A stretch of DNA of 64,000 bases from Cohnella sp. GbtcB17. GTDB taxonomy: Bacteria > Bacillota > Bacilli > Paenibacillales > Paenibacillaceae. The notes beneath the pieces were generated by a model that saw only the letters and a list, made by a program, of their open reading frames with translations, was not told the origin of the DNA and ran no database searches. The translations under genes were made by a program, and so were the position numbers. The stretch covers positions 1-64,000 of the forward strand of contig NZ_JAGXJW010000040.1 in the NCBI RefSeq assembly GCF_019091135.1, read 5' to 3'. Of this stretch, positions 27,304 to 36,921 are shown piece after piece; position 1 is the stretch's first letter, and each line of letters opens with the position of its first letter.

Positions 27304-28517
27304 ACATCGGCGGATCGCGGCTTTCCCGTCTATGGAAGAAATTCGAACAGAGCCACAAGGAATATCGCCGGCTGCAAAAGCAATTCGAGAACCGCATGCG
27401 CGAGCAGCGCAGAAGCGAGGCGCTGGCGGCCGGCGGAACGCGGGCATGGTTCGAGAGGCTGCCGCCGCCGTTGCATTTTTTGACCGGCGTCTTCGTGTTT
27501 CTAACCTGCTACTCCATTCTTTGGACCGCCGCGCACTTTTTGCTTCGTGCCGTCAACCGCATGCTGCCGATGCCCGGGACACTGCGCGAATATTTGACGC
27601 TCATTTTTACTTTTTTCCTGTTTGGCTTGTCCATTGCCGTCATTCGTTATCTGTTCAGGCCGGAGGCAAGGGCGATGCAGCTCGTGAATGCGCTGACCGA
27701 CGCGATGTCCCGAATGGGCAAAGGCGACTTCAACGTGAACCTGGAGGTCAATCCGCGGTACGCGGGACAATACTATGAGGTCGTCAAAAATTTCAAGCAG
27801 ATGGCTGCCGATCTCGGTCAGATCGAAAATATGCGGCAGCAGTTCGTCGCCAACGTCTCTCACGAGATTCAATCGCCGCTCACGTCGATCAAAGGCTTTG
27901 CGCAGGCGCTCAAATCGGATCGGCTCACGGAGGCGCAGCGCAAGCATTACCTGGACATTATCGAAGCGGAGAGCGAGCGACTGTCCAGGCTCAGCGACAA
28001 CCTGCTCATGCTTACGACGCTCGAATCCAAGCGCCCGGCGTTCCAGCCCCGCACGTACAGGCTGGACAAGCAGCTGCGCCAGGTCGTGCTGGCCGCCGAG
28101 CCCCAATGGCAAGCCAAACGGCTGGAGCTCGACATCCGACTCGCCGAATGCGAACTGGAAGCCGACGAAGAGCTGCTGAGACAGGTGTGGGTGAACCTGC
28201 TTCACAATGCGATCAAATTTACGCCCGAAGGCGGCATGCTCGGCATCACGCTGACCGTAACGGGCGGCAGCGCAGTCGTGCACGTCGAAGATACCGGCCC
28301 CGGCGTTGCGCCCGAGCATCTCCCCCGTCTGTTCGAGCGATTTTACAAAGCGGACAAATCGCGCAACCGGGCGGCCGGCGGCAGCGGTCCCGGCCTGTCG
28401 ATCGTCCAGCGGATCGTGCAAATGCACAGCGGCGATGTGTCGATCGCGAACCGGCTCGTCGTCGGCACGCGCGTCACGGTCGAGCTTCCGCTCACGCAGC
28501 ATGCATCCCCGTCATAA
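27300..28517 (+). CDS. HAMP-containing sensor histidine kinase
   Basis: A 405-residue kinase starting at TTG 27300, overlapping the regulator stop as TTGA, with GGAGGTG upstream. A charged, coiled N-terminus (residues 10-45) precedes two close membrane helices (about 60-80 and 98-118) with only a short outside loop, then HAMP, HisKA with NVSHEIQSPL, and an HATPase domain with NLLHNAIKFTP, DTGPGV and GSGPGLSIV. The last motif has Pro where Leu is usual (G-x-G-L-G-L), a minor change. The minimal external loop suggests intramembrane or cytoplasmic sensing, as in LiaS/BceS-type kinases. Confidence 0.88.
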   Translation: MNIGGSRLSRLWKKFEQSHKEYRRLQKQFENRMREQRRSEALAAGGTRAWFERLPPPLHFLTGVFVFLTCYSILWTAAHFLLRAVNRMLPMPGTLREYLTLIFTFFLFGLSIAVIRYLFRPEARAMQLVNALTDAMSRMGKGDFNVNLEVNPRYAGQYYEVVKNFKQMAADLGQIENMRQQFVANVSHEIQSPLTSIKGFAQALKSDRLTEAQRKHYLDIIEAESERLSRLSDNLLMLTTLESKRPAFQPRTYRLDKQLRQVVLAAEPQWQAKRLELDIRLAECELEADEELLRQVWVNLLHNAIKFTPEGGMLGITLTVTGGSAVVHVEDTGPGVAPEHLPRLFERFYKADKSRNRAAGGSGPGLSIVQRIVQMHSGDVSIANRLVVGTRVTVELPLTQHASPS

Positions 28518-28524
28518 CGTGCCG

Positions 28525-28560
28525 AAAAGCCGCCTTCGCAAAAACGCGAGTGCGGCTTTT
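28525..28560. terminator. Bidirectional terminator between the kinase and the chemoreceptor
   Basis: AAAAGCCGC at 28525-28533 pairs with GCGGCTTTT at 28552-28560; it separates convergent genes. Confidence 0.8.
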
Positions 28561-28576
28561 CCCAGTCTATGCTCTC

Positions 28577-30259
28577 TTACAGCTTAAAAGCGCTGACGGT
28601 ATTCTTGAGCTCCGCCGCGATGCCGGACAGCGTCCGGGACGAGGAAGACAGCTCCTCGCTGAACGCGAGCTGCTCCTCCGCCGAAGCCGCCGCCTCTTGC
28701 GTCATCGAAGCGGTCGTGGACGCCATATGGCCGATATTCGACACCGACGCGGACACTTCCTCCGAGCTCGCGGCCAATTGTTCGGCTGCCGCTGCAGCCT
28801 CCTGTACGCGGGAGGAAACGTCGTACGAGGCGCTCGCGATCTGCTTGAAGGCGGCAGCCGCTTCGTTCACGGCCGTGCTGCCGGCTTGCACCTCTTCGAT
28901 GCTCGCGTTCATGAGCGCGGACATCGACTCGACTTGCTCGCGCACCTCGGTGATCAGCGTGTAGACGTTGCCGACAGATTCGTTGGTCTGGGTGGCGAGC
29001 TTGCGAACTTCACCCGCAACGACCGCAAAGCCTGCACCGTGCTCGCCTGCGCGAGTCGCTTCGATCGCGGCGTTCAGCGCGAGCAGGTTGGTGCGCGAAG
29101 CGATCTCGCCGATGATGCCCGTCACCTCGCCGATCTGTTGAGATTTGGCGACGAGATTGGTGATCTGCTTGCCGGCAAGCGCTACGGTCTGCTCAAGCGA
29201 CGCCATTCGCTCCGTCACATTGACGATGCGATCTGTCCCCGTCGTAGCCGCAGCAGCGGCACCTGCGGACAGCTCCGCGACCTCGGAGGTCGTCTCCGCG
29301 ATTCTGCTGACGCCCTCTGCCATCTCCTCCATCACTCTGTCGCACTCTGCCGCCGACTTGGCCTGGCTTTCCGAATTGGAAGCGATGAGCGAGACGGACT
29401 CCGCGATCTTCCCGGATGCGCCTTTGTTCTGCTCGGAGCCGCCGGACAGTTGGATCGCGGACGTTGCGAGCACCGAAGCGCTGTCCTGTATCTGGCTGAC
29501 GGAGCCCCTCAATTTGGCGACCGTATCGTTCAGTCTCCTCAGCAGCGTGCCGAACTCGTCGCTTCGCTTCGTTTCGATCGAGGTAATCTGAAGATCGCCC
29601 GCGGCTACTCGGCCAAGTGCTTCCGTCGTCTGCTTCAGCGGCACCGTAATGTTGCGGATCATCGACCAGGACAGCACGACTGCGAGCAGAACGATCGCGA
29701 TTCCAAGGTAAAAAACGAGCGATGCGCTGCTTTTGAACAGCTTGTCGTTATCCTTCACGCTTTTTACGGCACCGTCGTGGTTAAAGTCGATCAGCAGGTC
29801 CACGTCTTTTTCAAGCTTTGTGAACGCTTCGACCGTTTTGTTCGAGATGTCCGCGCTGCCGGCATTTTGAGACGAAGCCGCATAGCTGGCCTTGAATTCC
29901 GTCCAGTTTTGCTGCAGCGCCTCATAAAGCTTCTTGTCTTCATCGTTTGCGACCGAGCTTTTATATTCGCTCACGCTTTTATCGATCTCCGGGAACAAAG
30001 CCGTCAATTGGTCGATTGCCTTCTTTTTGGCGGCTGCGTCCGCGGCCATTAACGACTGATAGTATTGATTGGTAATCTCCTGAAGATCGATTTTGATGTT
30101 GCTCATCGATTCGACGCCGCTTAGCCAGTCGTTGCCGATCTCCTGCGACTGCTTGTTCATAAAGCTCATGTTAACCAAGCTGATAAAGCCCAGCGCCGCA
30201 AGCGCGACGACGATGGCGGTAAACGCCGCTACCATTTTTTTGCCGACCGTCCAATTCAT
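28577..30259 (-). CDS. Methyl-accepting chemotaxis protein
   Basis: A 560-residue chemoreceptor. TM1 is at about residues 10-30, a four-helix-bundle type sensing domain (4HB_MCP) outside at 35-180, TM2 at 184-204, then HAMP ([17 protein letters not shown]) and the signalling coiled coil with the hairpin tip [21 protein letters not shown] and [12 protein letters not shown]. Ends in [12 protein letters not shown]-type helix. It would bind an external ligand and control CheA. GGGAGGC precedes ATG. A sigma-D-like promoter (30317-30344) lies upstream, as for other Firmicute motility genes. The ligand is unknown; its position next to the fucose operon is suggestive only. Confidence 0.92.
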   Translation of the reverse strand: MNWTVGKKMVAAFTAIVVALAALGFISLVNMSFMNKQSQEIGNDWLSGVESMSNIKIDLQEITNQYYQSLMAADAAAKKKAIDQLTALFPEIDKSVSEYKSSVANDEDKKLYEALQQNWTEFKASYAASSQNAGSADISNKTVEAFTKLEKDVDLLIDFNHDGAVKSVKDNDKLFKSSASLVFYLGIAIVLLAVVLSWSMIRNITVPLKQTTEALGRVAAGDLQITSIETKRSDEFGTLLRRLNDTVAKLRGSVSQIQDSASVLATSAIQLSGGSEQNKGASGKIAESVSLIASNSESQAKSAAECDRVMEEMAEGVSRIAETTSEVAELSAGAAAAATTGTDRIVNVTERMASLEQTVALAGKQITNLVAKSQQIGEVTGIIGEIASRTNLLALNAAIEATRAGEHGAGFAVVAGEVRKLATQTNESVGNVYTLITEVREQVESMSALMNASIEEVQAGSTAVNEAAAAFKQIASASYDVSSRVQEAAAAAEQLAASSEEVSASVSNIGHMASTTASMTQEAAASAEEQLAFSEELSSSSRTLSGIAAELKNTVSAFKL

Positions 30260-30316
30260 CCGTTGACTGCCTCCCGCCGCACGTCCGGCTCTTCGTTAGG
30301 TTGCTCTCTACTTCAC

Positions 30317-30344
30317 ATATCGGCGTGAGGATTAAAATAACTTA
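30317..30344 (-). promoter_or_regulatory. Sigma-D (flagellar) type promoter for the chemoreceptor
   Basis: Reading leftward, TAAG (30344-30341), a 16-base spacer and GCCGATAT (30324-30317). The -10 is a perfect match to the Bacillus sigma-D element and -35 differs in one base from TAAA. It starts transcription about 50 bases before the ATG of the MCP gene. Confidence 0.75.
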
Positions 30345-30393
30345 ATGTCAAACCCGTAATCGATGAAATATTTGATGAATTATCAACAACAAA

Positions 30394-30423
30394 GTCGTTT
30401 ATTGTCGTTTAATGTCGTTTAAA
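30394..30423. repeat. Three tandem GTCGTTT repeats with exact 10-base period
   Basis: GTCGTTT starts at 30394, 30404 and 30414, giving three 10-base units GTCGTTTATT, GTCGTTTAAT and GTCGTTTAAA. They are on one face of the helix, typical of a protein-binding site. Related TCGTT units with a 10-base step occur in the DeoR region at 6136-6155. The site is about 50 bases upstream of the sigma-D promoter and 78 bases after the kinase gene stop. Confidence 0.6.
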
Positions 30424-30500
30424 GATTAGGAAAGTGAAATGAAATAAACCCGCCTTTTCCTTTCGGAAGCAGCGGGTTATTCATTATATCCAGTTAGAAG

Positions 30501-32030
30501 CTACATCTCGGCTTCAGGCTTCAGCGCCCGAAACCGGCTATAGGCCGCCTCCCATGCTTCCCCCTCGGCAGGCTCGTAACGATCCGCCGGGAACGAAGCC
30601 GACACAAGACGTCTTGCTTCGGCTAGATCCGAGATCTCGCCTTGGGCGACGAATTGCAGCAGCAGATTGCCGATCGCGCTCGCCTCGGCCGGTCCCGCAT
30701 GGACCGGACGGCCGATCGCGCCGGCCGAAAGCCGGCAGAGCAGCTTGTTCTGGATGCCGCCGCCGACCATGTACAGTCCGCCGAACTGACGGCCGGTAAG
30801 CGCCTCCGCCTGTTCCAGCGCCTGGCGATAGCGGAGCGCGAGACTCTCGATAATGCAGCGGGCGAATTCGCCCGGGTTCCGCGGCTCCGGCTGGCCGGTC
30901 TCCCGGCAGAAAGCGCGAATCTTGGACGTCATGTCGGAAGGTCCGTAAAAGCGCGCGTCGTCCGGGTCGATCAAGCTCCGCAGCGGCTCTGCCGCTTCCG
31001 CAAGCTCGACCAGCTCGGGATAGCCGATCGGGGACCCGCTCTCGTCCCATTCACGTTTGCACTCCTGCAAGATCCACAGGCCCATGATGTTTTTAAGCAG
31101 CTGGTATTTGCCGCCGACGCCGCCTTCGTTGGAAAAGGACAGCGCCAGCGTCTCCGGCTTCAGAACCGGCTCCGCCAGCTCCGTGCCGAGCAGCGACCAG
31201 GTGCCGCAGACGAGATAGGCGAACGGCTCGTCTCCCGCCGGCACGGCCGCGATCGCGGATGCCGTATCGTGGGAGCCGACCGCCACCGCTTCGATCGCGG
31301 GAATGCGCAGCTCCTCCAGCACCTCGTCCGACAGCGTGCCGATCCGCGTGCCCGGCGCGACCGGCTCGAGGAACAGCGTCTCGGGAATGCCGAGCGCGCT
31401 CATCAGCGAAGTGTTCCAGCTGCGCGTGCGCGGGTCGAACAGCTGCGTCGTCGTCGCCATCGTGAATTCGCAAGCCGGCACGCCCGTGAGCAAATAGGTG
31501 AGCAGATCGGGCGTCAGCAGCAGCGTCTTGGCTGCGGCGAGCTTCGCCGAACCGGCCCGGCTCATCGCATAGAGCTGATAAAGCGTATTGAAGGGCATGA
31601 ATTGAAGCCCGCTCGACGCGAACAGCTCGTCTGCGCCGAAGCGCTCGCTCAGCTCCTCGATCAACCCTTCGGTCTGCGGATCGCGATAATGGTACGGATT
31701 GCCGAGCAGTTCGCCGCCTTTGTCGATCAGCCCGAAGTCGACGCCCCACGTATCGATGCCGAGCGTCCGCGGCGCATAGCCGGCCTGGAACGTCTTGCGA
31801 ATGCCGCGCTTAATTTCCTGCAGCAAGCGCAGGATGTCCCAATGCAGATGTTTGCCCACGCGGACGGCTTCGTTTTCGAAGCGGTGCATCTCGGCCACCT
31901 TTAGCTTGCGGGTGCCGTCCGCTTCTGCGGCAAGCTCACCGACATAGGCGCGCCCCGAGCTTGCGCCCATATCGAACGCCAGCGCGATCGCGCGGCGAGA
32001 ATCGCCCCTTGCAGCCGTTGTCTCGCTCAT
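30501..32030 (-). CDS. RhaB-type sugar kinase (rhamnulokinase / L-fuculokinase)
   Basis: A 509-residue FGGY kinase closely patterned on rhamnulokinase: AFDMGASSGRAYVG, LGIDTWGVDFGLID, YRDPQTEG, SGLQFMPFNTLYQL, GSHDTASAIAAVP and CGTWSLLGTEL, and a C-terminal GLYMVGGGIQNKLLCRL. In this operon it follows a fucose isomerase and a class II aldolase, so the natural substrate is more likely L-fuculose, although rhamnulokinases and fuculokinases overlap. It phosphorylates position 1 with ATP. GGAGGAC precedes ATG. It is 14 bases after the aldolase gene and is the last gene of the operon. Confidence 0.88.
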   Translation of the reverse strand: MSETTAARGDSRRAIALAFDMGASSGRAYVGELAAEADGTRKLKVAEMHRFENEAVRVGKHLHWDILRLLQEIKRGIRKTFQAGYAPRTLGIDTWGVDFGLIDKGGELLGNPYHYRDPQTEGLIEELSERFGADELFASSGLQFMPFNTLYQLYAMSRAGSAKLAAAKTLLLTPDLLTYLLTGVPACEFTMATTTQLFDPRTRSWNTSLMSALGIPETLFLEPVAPGTRIGTLSDEVLEELRIPAIEAVAVGSHDTASAIAAVPAGDEPFAYLVCGTWSLLGTELAEPVLKPETLALSFSNEGGVGGKYQLLKNIMGLWILQECKREWDESGSPIGYPELVELAEAAEPLRSLIDPDDARFYGPSDMTSKIRAFCRETGQPEPRNPGEFARCIIESLALRYRQALEQAEALTGRQFGGLYMVGGGIQNKLLCRLSAGAIGRPVHAGPAEASAIGNLLLQFVAQGEISDLAEARRLVSASFPADRYEPAEGEAWEAAYSRFRALKPEAEM

Positions 32031-32044
32031 GTCCCGTCCTCCGC

Positions 32045-32704
32045 CTATTTCATTTTTTGCAGCAGCTCGATCCGATACGCCTCGCTCTCCAGGGAAGCGA
32101 TCTCTTTGTACTCGGCGTCCGTCAAAGCCTTCGGCGTCTTGATGGCGCTCGCGATCAGCCAGATCTTCGCGCTCTCCTCGACGACTTCGGTACGGTAGTA
32201 CGCTTCGCGAAGATTGCGCCCCGTCGTGACCAGGCCGTGATTGCCGAGCAGAATCGTGCTGTAGTCGTTCACCTTGGCGACGACAGCGTCAGCGAGACGA
32301 TCGGTCGTCGGCAGCACGTACGGAACATACGTCGTCGTGCCGACAAGCGCCGCCTGGTCGGGGAACATGACGGGCAGCTCCTGCTCGACCAGCGTGAAGG
32401 CGATGCAGTACGGCGGATGCGTGTGAACGATCGCCCCGATGGACGGATTGGCCCGATAGGCGTACAGATGCATCAGCACCTCTGACGATGGCCGCAGTCC
32501 GATGTCGGTAATGTCCCCGCTCTCGATGTCCACCTCGACCCATTGCTCGGGCGCGATCTCGTCCAGGGCGAACCCGCTCGGAGACAGATACATTTTGCCC
32601 TCGTGACGGGCGCTCAGATTGCCGCCGGGCCCGACGACCAGTTTGTTCGATACCGTCTTGCGCGCGTACTTGCACAGCTCATTGCGAATATCGGTGGCGC
32701 TCAT
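32045..32704 (-). CDS. fucA: Class II aldolase (L-fuculose-1-phosphate aldolase-like)
   Basis: A 219-residue zinc aldolase of the AraD/FucA family that splits L-fuculose-1-phosphate to DHAP and L-lactaldehyde. Visible residues are VGPGGNLSARH in the phosphate loop, SSEVLMHLYAY with the catalytic Glu, VHTHPPYC with two zinc His, and LGNHGLVTTGRN with the third. Length fits FucA (about 215). GGAGGT precedes ATG. It lies between fucI and the kinase. Related L-ribulose-5-phosphate epimerase is excluded by context more than by sequence; rhamnulose-1-phosphate aldolase is the main alternative. Confidence 0.85.
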   Translation of the reverse strand: MSATDIRNELCKYARKTVSNKLVVGPGGNLSARHEGKMYLSPSGFALDEIAPEQWVEVDIESGDITDIGLRPSSEVLMHLYAYRANPSIGAIVHTHPPYCIAFTLVEQELPVMFPDQAALVGTTTYVPYVLPTTDRLADAVVAKVNDYSTILLGNHGLVTTGRNLREAYYRTEVVEESAKIWLIASAIKTPKALTDAEYKEIASLESEAYRIELLQKMK

Positions 32705-32847
32705 GCGTGAATGACCTCCAAGGTTTTAAAAAGTTGCGATCGGAAAATGCCGACGGAAAACGGTGCGGTCGAACAAAGAAAAGGATCAGACGGGACGAAG
32801 GCCGCCCGGAGCGGACGGCTTCGCTGGATGGCCCGTTCGTCGGCCCG

Positions 32848-34638
32848 TTATTTGTAAAGCGGTCCGAAGTTCGCGCACGCTCTGAAGTCGGCGCCTTCGA
32901 TGCCGTCCGTGCCGAACAGTCCCCATGCCCGCGGGCGGAAGACGCGCTCCTCGGCGACGTTGTGCATGCTGATCGGAATGCGAAGCATCGAAGCGAGCGT
33001 GATCAGGTCGGCGCCGATATGGCCGTAGCTGATCGAGCCGTGGTTCGCGCCCCAGTTGTCCATGACGTCGTACACGGTGCGGAACGCGCCCTTGCCGGTC
33101 ACGATCGGGGCAAACCAGGTCGTCGGCCAGGTCGGGTCGGTGCGCTTGTCGAGCGCGTCGTGCACTTCGGGCGGCAGGTCGACCGAATAGCCTTCGGCGA
33201 TTTGCAGCGTCGGGCCGATGCCTTTGACGTAGTTCAGGCGGGACATCGTCATCGGCATGCCGCCCTTCGTCAGGAAGTCCGACGAATAGCCGCCCCCGCG
33301 GAAGTATTCCGCGGACGCCGGACGCCAGCTCGTCGCGTCCAGACACTTTTGCGCCTCTTCGGGCGAAATGTCCCAGAACGGCTTCATCGCCGGCTTGCCG
33401 TCCTTCGATTGTTCGCCGGTGCCGTCCATCGTCGCGGAGCCGGAGTTGATGAGGTGCAGCAGGCCGCCCGCGGCAGCACCCGTTAATTTGTGACCGGTAA
33501 CTCTTTCAACCGAATCGGGTCCCCAGTATGTCCGCACGTCGGCGAAAATTTGCGCGGTGTTCGTGAGCAGGTAGCCCATCAGCATCGGGATGCCGTTCAG
33601 GCTGTCGTTTTCCGTGGCGACGATATAAGGCGCGCGGATGCCGTTCCAGTCGAACGACGAATTCAGAATCGTCTCGAGGAAGTCGCCGTTCGGGAAATGA
33701 TCGGTCCAAGCGCGCTGCCCCTGGAAGCCGGAGACGATCGCGTTGTGGCCGAGCGCTTCTTCGCCGAAGCCGAGCTCCGCCAGTCGCGGGTTGCCGATCA
33801 TCAGATCGCGGGCGATCTGCGTCATCTTGACGACGGTCTCCCAATCCTTGTCCTTGTCCGCGCGGCTCTTCTGCAGGCGCTCCGGATTGTTGTCCGGCCC
33901 TTCCTTGCAGTTCTCCTTCACCCACGCCAGCGCCTTTTCGAACTCGGCCGGATCGTAGATCTCCTCTTCGATGCGGCGCACGAACTCGGACATGTCCACG
34001 TACTCCGTGCGCATGCCGAGGTATTCCTGGAACAGGCCGTCGTTCACGATCGAGCCTGCGATGCCCATCGATACCGAGCCCATCGACAAATACGATTTGC
34101 CGCGCATAATCGCGACCGCAAGCCCCGCGCGGGCGAACCCGATCAGCTTCTCGCGGACGTCCTCGGGTACGGTCGTGTCGCCAGAGTCCTGCACCTGCTC
34201 GCCGTAAATGCCGAACGCGGGCAGTCCCTTTTGCGCGTAGCCGGACAGCACGGCGGCCAGGTAGACGGCGCCCGGACGCTCCGTGCCGTTGAAGCCCCAC
34301 ACCGCCTTCGGCAGCGTCGGGTCCATGTCCATCGTCTCGGTGCCGTAGCACCAGCACGGCGTGACAGTGAGCGAGACGCCGACGCCGGCCTTGGCGAATT
34401 TGTCGGCCGATGCGGCAGCCTCGGCGACGCCGCCGATGCAGGTGTCCGAGATGACGCACTCGACCGGCTCGCCGTTCGGGTACCGCAGCGTGCTGCTGAG
34501 CAGCTCCGCCACGGCCTTGGCCATGTTCATCGTCTGGTCCTCAAGCGATTCGCGCACGCCCTTGCGACGGCCGTCGATCGTCGGGCGAATGCCGATCTTG
34601 GGAAATCCGCTTTGATACCGGTAAGCGTTGTCAGTCAT
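32848..34638 (-). CDS. fucI: L-fucose isomerase
   Basis: A 596-residue ketol isomerase that converts L-fucose to L-fuculose (also D-arabinose to ribulose). It has the family start [46 protein letters not shown], and the metal-site residues in [14 protein letters not shown] (Glu, Asp) and [16 protein letters not shown]. The length equals that of E. coli FucI (about 591). AGGAGG precedes ATG. A palindrome GTTATCGATAAC lies 31 bases upstream and a LacI regulator is divergent, so the operon fucI-fucA-kinase is probably fucose inducible. A 143-base gap before fucA shows no gene. No dedicated transporter is next to it. Confidence 0.93.
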   Translation of the reverse strand: MTDNAYRYQSGFPKIGIRPTIDGRRKGVRESLEDQTMNMAKAVAELLSSTLRYPNGEPVECVISDTCIGGVAEAAASADKFAKAGVGVSLTVTPCWCYGTETMDMDPTLPKAVWGFNGTERPGAVYLAAVLSGYAQKGLPAFGIYGEQVQDSGDTTVPEDVREKLIGFARAGLAVAIMRGKSYLSMGSVSMGIAGSIVNDGLFQEYLGMRTEYVDMSEFVRRIEEEIYDPAEFEKALAWVKENCKEGPDNNPERLQKSRADKDKDWETVVKMTQIARDLMIGNPRLAELGFGEEALGHNAIVSGFQGQRAWTDHFPNGDFLETILNSSFDWNGIRAPYIVATENDSLNGIPMLMGYLLTNTAQIFADVRTYWGPDSVERVTGHKLTGAAAGGLLHLINSGSATMDGTGEQSKDGKPAMKPFWDISPEEAQKCLDATSWRPASAEYFRGGGYSSDFLTKGGMPMTMSRLNYVKGIGPTLQIAEGYSVDLPPEVHDALDKRTDPTWPTTWFAPIVTGKGAFRTVYDVMDNWGANHGSISYGHIGADLITLASMLRIPISMHNVAEERVFRPRAWGLFGTDGIEGADFRACANFGPLYK

Positions 34639-34668
34639 TAATGATGCCTCCTTGAAAGCGATTAATAT

Positions 34669-34680
34669 GTTATCGATAAC
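34669..34680. promoter_or_regulatory. LacI-family operator palindrome
   Basis: GTTATCGATAAC is a perfect 12-bp palindrome with central CG, typical of LacI/GalR operators. It lies 31 bases before the fucI start and 95 bases before the LacI-family gene, placed to control both divergent promoters. Confidence 0.7.
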
Positions 34681-34774
34681 TCTAAATTAACAACGAAACG
34701 TCTTGCTGTCAATCCATCACTTTTGTAAGATAGAGATTAAGCATATGGCGGCTTGATGAAAGGATTGGACGCGC

Positions 34775-35788
34775 ATGGTCACCATCTACGATATCGCGGA
34801 AAAAGCCGGCGTCTCGGCGATGACGGTATCTAGAGTTATCAATAACACGGGACGCATCAGCGAAAAAACGCGGACAAAAGTCAAACGCGTCATGGACGAG
34901 CTGGGGTATGTGCCGAACCAGATGGCGCGCAGCCTCGTCCTCCAGGAGACGCGGCTGCTGTTTCTGATGATTACCGATATTACAAACCCTTTTTATACGA
35001 CGCTTGCGCGCGGTGCCGAGGACGCGGCGAAAAAGCACGGCTATCGGCTGCTGTTCGGCAATACGGACGAGGACCTGGAAAAGGAAAACGACTATATCGA
35101 CGCCGTTCTGAAAACGCGGGCGGACGGCGTGCTCATCGCTCCTGCCGGGGATGCGTCCCTCCCTCATCTTGAGATGCTGCGTCGTCACCGCGTGCCGTTC
35201 GTGCTGCTCGACCGCGAGGTGCCGGGCATGGACAGCGACGTCGTGCTCGGCGACAGCAAGGAGGGCGCGCGCCAACTGGTCAAGCAGCTCGTCGGCTGCG
35301 GCCACCGCAGAATTGCGCTGATCAACGGCTCGCGCACGATCTCAAGCGCCAGGGAGCGGCTCGAGGGCTACCGGGAAGCGCTCAAGCTGAACGATCTTGC
35401 CTACGACGAAGCGCTGGTGCTGGAGACGAGCTTCGGTCCGCGCAGCGATCTGACCGGCATCGAAGCTTGGCTCGACAGCCTGCGCCCCCTTCCTACAGCC
35501 TTCGTCGCAGGCAACAACGTGCTTGCCGTCGAGCTCATGCGGTCGCTTAGATCGCGCGGGCTTCGCGTGCCGGAAGACGTATCGCTCGTCTGCTTCGACG
35601 AGCTGGTGTCTTACGCCGAGATGGATCCCTTCCTCACGGTCATCTCCCAGCAAGCTTACCAATTCGGCTACCTCGGCATGCAGATGCTGCTAGATCGAAT
35701 CCAATCCCGCGACGGACAGGTGCCGGGCTGGCGCAAGATCGTGCTGCCCGCCGAGCTCATCGTTCGGCGTTCGGTGCGGCAGCTTTAA
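34775..35788 (+). CDS. LacI-family transcriptional regulator
   Basis: A 337-residue repressor. The N-terminal HTH (residues 1-50) reads TIYDIAEKAGVSAMTVSRVINN with hinge helix NQMARSLVLQ. The periplasmic-binding-like sensor domain has LFLMITDITNPFYTTLARGAE, GVLIAP, VPFVLLDRE and CFDELVSYAEMDPFLTVISQ. It is divergent from the fucose operon and most likely represses it; effector inferred to be L-fucose or fuculose-1-phosphate. AAAGGA precedes ATG by about ten bases. A GC-rich hairpin follows the gene. Confidence 0.9.
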   Translation: MVTIYDIAEKAGVSAMTVSRVINNTGRISEKTRTKVKRVMDELGYVPNQMARSLVLQETRLLFLMITDITNPFYTTLARGAEDAAKKHGYRLLFGNTDEDLEKENDYIDAVLKTRADGVLIAPAGDASLPHLEMLRRHRVPFVLLDREVPGMDSDVVLGDSKEGARQLVKQLVGCGHRRIALINGSRTISSARERLEGYREALKLNDLAYDEALVLETSFGPRSDLTGIEAWLDSLRPLPTAFVAGNNVLAVELMRSLRSRGLRVPEDVSLVCFDELVSYAEMDPFLTVISQQAYQFGYLGMQMLLDRIQSRDGQVPGWRKIVLPAELIVRRSVRQL

Positions 35789-35809
35789 TGCAGTTGCGGG
35801 GTAACACGA

Positions 35810-35848
35810 ACAGGCGCCGCGGGAAATGTGCCGCGGCGCCTGTCTCTA
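35810..35848 (+). terminator. GC-rich hairpin after the LacI-family gene
   Basis: 13-bp perfect stem ACAGGCGCCGCGG / CCGCGGCGCCTGT with an 8-base loop; the tail CTCTATG is weak in T. It separates the convergent broken TmrB gene. Confidence 0.75.
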
Positions 35849-35858
35849 TGCTTATACA

Positions 35859-36454
35859 CTATCGCCCGAGCCGAATATGGCCGGCTTTCGTTCGCAGCCT
35901 GTCCCAGGCCCGCTTGATCGAGCCGCGGCGATCCGGCGCGAGCGCGAGTCCGGACAACTCGGAGATGCGGGCGACGACTTGATCCGGATTCATGCCGTCC
36001 GTTTGAATATGGACCTCGAATGCCGGCTTCGACAAGCCGGCCAAGCATCGGTCGATCTGCAGAGCCGCCCATGAGCGCTCGCTCTCCCACCGGCTGCGAA
36101 GACGACGCAGCAGCGTCTCGCGCGACGCCGTCAGCGTGTAGTCGTCGACGCGAATGCCGAGCCGCGCAGCGCGCCGACCAACTCGTCCATGTAATCCTCG
36201 TTCACGACCGTCATCGGCACGATGATCGGTCCCGCATGCTTCGCCGCCAGATAAGCCAGCATCTCGCGGTTGATCGACCGCCACATCGGAAAGTCCTGGA
36301 AGTCGCTGCCGCGAAGCGACTTGGGCAGCCTCGCGCGGATGTAGAAACCGGCCTCCTCCGGATCGAACACGAACGAGCCGGGAAGTCTCCGGTGCAGCTC
36401 ATATGCGGCCGTCGTCTTGCCTGCACCGAAAGCGCCGTTGATCCAAATGATCAC
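35859..36454 (-). pseudogene. TmrB-like nucleoside kinase-fold gene, frameshifted
   Basis: Two overlapping frames together encode one TmrB-family protein (tunicamycin resistance, P-loop fold). Frame one, from GTG 36454, has IIWINGAFGAGKTT, FDPEEAGFYIRARLP, DFPMWR and PIIVPMTVVNEDYMDELVGALR. Frame two continues with GIRVDDYTLTASRETLLRRLR, SWAALQIDRC, HIQTDGM and the C-terminal GHIRLG. The switch falls at about 36160-36180 in a GC-rich run. Total length is 596 bases, one short of the 597 needed for a 198-residue protein, which equals the TmrB size, so a single-base deletion (real or sequencing error) explains it. GTGA overlaps the upstream gene stop. Confidence 0.8.
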
Positions 36455-36921
36455 CGGCTATGTCCAGTGCTACGCTTCGAATTGCGCTGCCAGACGACAT
36501 AAGCGGCGATCGCTGCTGCGGCGATAAGCAGCGACCACAGCCAGTCGAGCTTCGCCAGCGCTTCTCTCGTGCCGCTTAGCTTGCTGTCCTTGTAGGACTC
36601 CTGGTAGACCGCTTTGACGTAGACGCCGCCTCCTGCGTCGATAGCGATCGCATCCTGCACGTCGATGCCCAGAATCCCTTTGAATTCGGTGCCCTTCGGC
36701 AGCGCGTTGGAGAAATTCCCCTTGTAAGCGCCTTCGGTCTCGGCATAAAGGGAAACTTTGCCCAGCTTCATGCCGAGCCGGTCTGCGGGCACGGATTCAT
36801 CCGTTATTTTGTACAAATTGTCGTAATAAACGACAAACGGCGTGTCCCAGCTGGCCGCAGCGCCAACGGACGGAACGAGCAGCATCAGCGCCGCAAACAG
36901 CAGCAGAAGCTTACGTGACAT
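36451..36921 (-). CDS. Hypothetical exported protein with C-terminal membrane anchor
   Basis: A 156-residue protein with an N-terminal signal peptide (residues 1-22, ending VGAAA) and a hydrophobic helix near residues 126-146 followed by a basic tail (WQRNSKRSTGHSR), so the middle part is outside the cell and the C-end inside. The exposed part has LYKITDESVPADRLGMKLGKVSLYAETEG and looks beta-rich; no motif is known to me. AGGAGC precedes ATG. The stop overlaps the TmrB-like gene start, suggesting cotranscription. I do not recognise the family. Confidence 0.7.
   Translation of the reverse strand: MSRKLLLLFAALMLLVPSVGAAASWDTPFVVYYDNLYKITDESVPADRLGMKLGKVSLYAETEGAYKGNFSNALPKGTEFKGILGIDVQDAIAIDAGGGVYVKAVYQESYKDSKLSGTREALAKLDWLWSLLIAAAAIAAYVVWQRNSKRSTGHSR

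Noticed and set aside
36131-36284. Two separate genes in the TmrB region
   Set aside because: Each frame holds a complementary half of one known family and total length equals the family length minus one base.
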